Below, piece after piece: positions 62,520 through 64,000 of a DNA stretch of 64,000 nt. Within the stretch, counting starts at the first letter, position 1. Each line of letters begins with the position of its first letter. The stretch covers positions 806,001 through 870,000 of the forward strand of contig NZ_BNEM01000002.1 in NCBI RefSeq assembly GCF_018327705.1, given 5' to 3'. Source of the DNA: Catellatospora sp. TT07R-123 (GTDB taxonomy: Bacteria > Actinomycetota > Actinomycetes > Mycobacteriales > Micromonosporaceae). The notes beneath the pieces are model-generated. The model had not been told where the DNA came from and did not search any database. It saw only the letters and a list, made by a program, of their open reading frames with translations. The position numbers and the translations under genes are program-made.

Positions 62520-63308
62520 ATGAGCACCATCGCCGCGCCGACGCCCCGCCGCGCCGCCGGACGCCCCTGGTGGCTGGTCGAACGCCACCTGCGGGTGTAC
62601 CGCAAGTCCTGGTCGGTGTTCATCGCCGACCTCACCGAGCCCCTGCTCTACCTCGTCGCCATCGGCCTGGGCGTGGGCAGCCTCGTCGGCGACGTCGCGG
62701 GCACCGGCGTGCCGTACGCGCAGTACGTCGCCCCCGCGCTGCTGGCCACCTCGGCGATGAACGGCGCGATGAACGAGGCCTCCAGCCGCGTCTTCATGCG
62801 CATCAAGGTCGAGAAGACGTACCAGACGATGATCACGACGCCGATGACCGTCACCGACATCCAGTACGGCGAGATCGCCTGGGCGATCCTGCGCGGCCTG
62901 GCCGGCACCGGCGGGTTCCTGGCCGCCGCCGCCGCGTTCGGGCTGATCCGCTCGCCGTACGCGCTGCTCGCGCTGCCCGCCGCCGCGCTGGTCGGGTTCG
63001 CGTTCGCCGCCTGCGGCCTGCTCGTGGCCACCCTGCTGCGCAGCTGGTACGACTACCTCTACCTCCAGCTGTTCATGCTGCCCATGTTCCTGTTCGCGAC
63101 CACGTTCTACCCGCTGGAGGTCTACCCCGCCGCGTTCCGGCCGGTCGTGCAGGCGCTGCCGCTCTACCACGCCGTCACCCTGCTGCGGCAGGTGTGCCTG
63201 GGCCGGTTCGACCTGCACGCCGCCGCCGCCGTGGCCTACCTGCTGTTGCTCGGCCTGGCCGCCAGCGCGCTGGCCGCGGGGCGCTGGCGCCGGATGCTCC
63301 AGTCGTGA
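62520..63308 (+). CDS. ABC-2 type transporter permease
   Basis: 262 residues from ATG 62520 with GGGAGCC upstream. Similar architecture to the previous permease: PLLYLVAIGLGVGSLVG, QYVAPALLATSAMNGAM, FGLIRSPYALLALPAAALVG, LFMLPMFLFATTFYPLEVYP and a last helix. The matching FATTFYPLE...VVQALPLYH segment shows the two permeases derive from duplication. Stop overlaps the next GTG. Confidence 0.92.
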   Translation: MSTIAAPTPRRAAGRPWWLVERHLRVYRKSWSVFIADLTEPLLYLVAIGLGVGSLVGDVAGTGVPYAQYVAPALLATSAMNGAMNEASSRVFMRIKVEKTYQTMITTPMTVTDIQYGEIAWAILRGLAGTGGFLAAAAAFGLIRSPYALLALPAAALVGFAFAACGLLVATLLRSWYDYLYLQLFMLPMFLFATTFYPLEVYPAAFRPVVQALPLYHAVTLLRQVCLGRFDLHAAAAVAYLLLLGLAASALAAGRWRRMLQS

Positions 63309-64000
63309 CCGGACACCTGCTGCCCCACGTGGTGCAGCGCCACTACAACGCCTACGTCTACCTCGCCCTGCCGCTGTGCGCCGCCCTGGCCGAGCCCGGC
63401 GGTCCGGACTGGTTCGGCGGCCGGTTCCTCCAGCTGCACGCCTACCGGCTGGCCAACCGGCCCGACGAGGTCCACCTCGACCTGGTGGACTCGTTCGCGT
63501 ACCAGGACTTCCTGACCGTCGAGACGGTCGGCGCCGACGCCGCCCGCGACCTCACCGACGCCGCCGGGTTCGTCGGCGACCAGCTCGCCGCCGGACGCCG
63601 GGTCATCCTGTTCACCGAGGACTCGACCCTGGCCGGGCACCCCTACCAGCGGTTCCGCGAGTTCCTGTTCGTGGGGTGCGACGGCGGCCGGCTGACCGCG
63701 ATCGGGTTCGACGCCCGGCGCCGCTTCACCACCGCCGAGTTCACCGCAGCCCAGGTCGACCACGCGTTCCGGGCCGGGCTGCGGTTGCAGGCCGAGTCGG
63801 GCGGGCCGGTGCCGGTCACGGCGTACGCCCAGCTGCTCGGCCCGCGCACCGACCGGCCGCAGCCGGACCGCGACCTGGCCGCGCAGCTGCGCGACTACGC
63901 CGACGGCACCGCCCCGGCCGGGTTCGACCCGCGCGCGGGCTGGTGGTGGTTCGACCGGGCGCTGGACCTGGCCCCCGACACCGCCGTGCGCTACGGCACC
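63305..64000 (+). CDS. Partial protein, possibly C39/BtrH-like acyltransferase
   Basis: Starts at GTG 63305 (GTGA overlap with the permease stop) and is open to the right edge (232 codons seen). HVVQRHYNAYVYLALPLCAA, RVILFTEDSTLAGHPYQRFR, then EFLFVGCDGGRLTAIGFDAR-RRF and FTAAQVDHAFRAGL resemble proteins with the pattern of a peptidase-C39-like/BtrH N-terminal domain (strand, GxDxxxxxxxGFDxxxxF, helix). BtrH-type enzymes move acyl groups from carrier proteins to aminoglycosides. No catalytic Cys-His pair can be assigned with certainty. Weak assignment. Confidence 0.45.
   Translation, partial: MTGHLLPHVVQRHYNAYVYLALPLCAALAEPGGPDWFGGRFLQLHAYRLANRPDEVHLDLVDSFAYQDFLTVETVGADAARDLTDAAGFVGDQLAAGRRVILFTEDSTLAGHPYQRFREFLFVGCDGGRLTAIGFDARRRFTTAEFTAAQVDHAFRAGLRLQAESGGPVPVTAYAQLLGPRTDRPQPDRDLAAQLRDYADGTAPAGFDPRAGWWWFDRALDLAPDTAVRYGT

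Overview
The window is high-GC, high-GC3 DNA from an actinomycete. Short ATGA/GTGA/TGATG gene overlaps, GTG and TTG starts, a SigE-type sigma factor, an actinobacterial inositol-phosphate synthase paralogue and stand-alone NRPS parts all point that way. Micromonosporaceae or a related family is a reasonable guess, but no marker here fixes the genus.

Region A (1-26792, all minus strand) is an almost complete contractile injection system (eCIS, phage-tail-like) operon. It reads from 26792 leftward: a protein with two sheath-like modules, sheath, inner tube, a Cys4 protein, a Pro-rich protein, a DUF4255/Pvc16-type cap, an AAA+ ATPase, a small unknown, a CIS tube-initiator protein, a gp53/gpX-like protein, VgrG/gpD hub, gpV spike, PAAR-like tip, gp25, two large baseplate-J proteins, tail protein I, a DUF6519/beta-helix protein, and a giant protein with an N-terminal eCIS-core (DUF4157) domain that runs off the left edge. 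No capsid, terminase, integrase or lysis gene is seen, so this is not an ordinary prophage.

Region B (26793-37141) starts with an intergenic stretch carrying several inverted repeats and the remnant of an epoxide-hydrolase/SnoaL-like gene. An alpha/beta hydrolase follows. A SigE-family sigma factor with a membrane-anchored GerMN/Gmad2 partner (minus) diverges from an accessory chaperone operon (plus): dnaK, grpE, a zinc-finger-less dnaJ/cbpA, cbpM-like, clpB and a zinc-ribbon thioredoxin.

Region C (37142-47406) holds a degraded coding remnant, then a secreted RHS/YD-repeat protein of about 2135 residues with a small downstream gene that may encode its immunity protein. The RHS C-terminal tip has clearly lower GC than its surroundings. 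Three genes of unknown function follow, one of them a lipoprotein.

Region D (47465-64000) has an alcohol dehydrogenase convergent with a tightly packed 14-gene minus-strand operon (60368 to 48474). The operon encodes an inositol-phosphate-synthase paralogue, a divergent anthranilate-phosphoribosyltransferase-like enzyme, RidA-like, PfkB sugar kinase, a thymidylate-kinase-like protein, a methyltransferase, DJ-1/PfpI, a PRPP-synthetase-like protein, an SDR, a phytanoyl-CoA-dioxygenase-type oxygenase, a nucleotidyltransferase-like protein, a stand-alone carrier protein, a stand-alone adenylation domain and an aldo/keto reductase. A divergent plus-strand operon encodes an ABC exporter (one ATPase, two permeases) and a protein cut by the right edge that may be a C39/BtrH-like transferase. 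This looks like an uncharacterised natural-product pathway that supplies its own PRPP and joins a ribosylated or cyclitol unit to a carrier-bound amino acid. It is the strongest candidate for something undescribed here.
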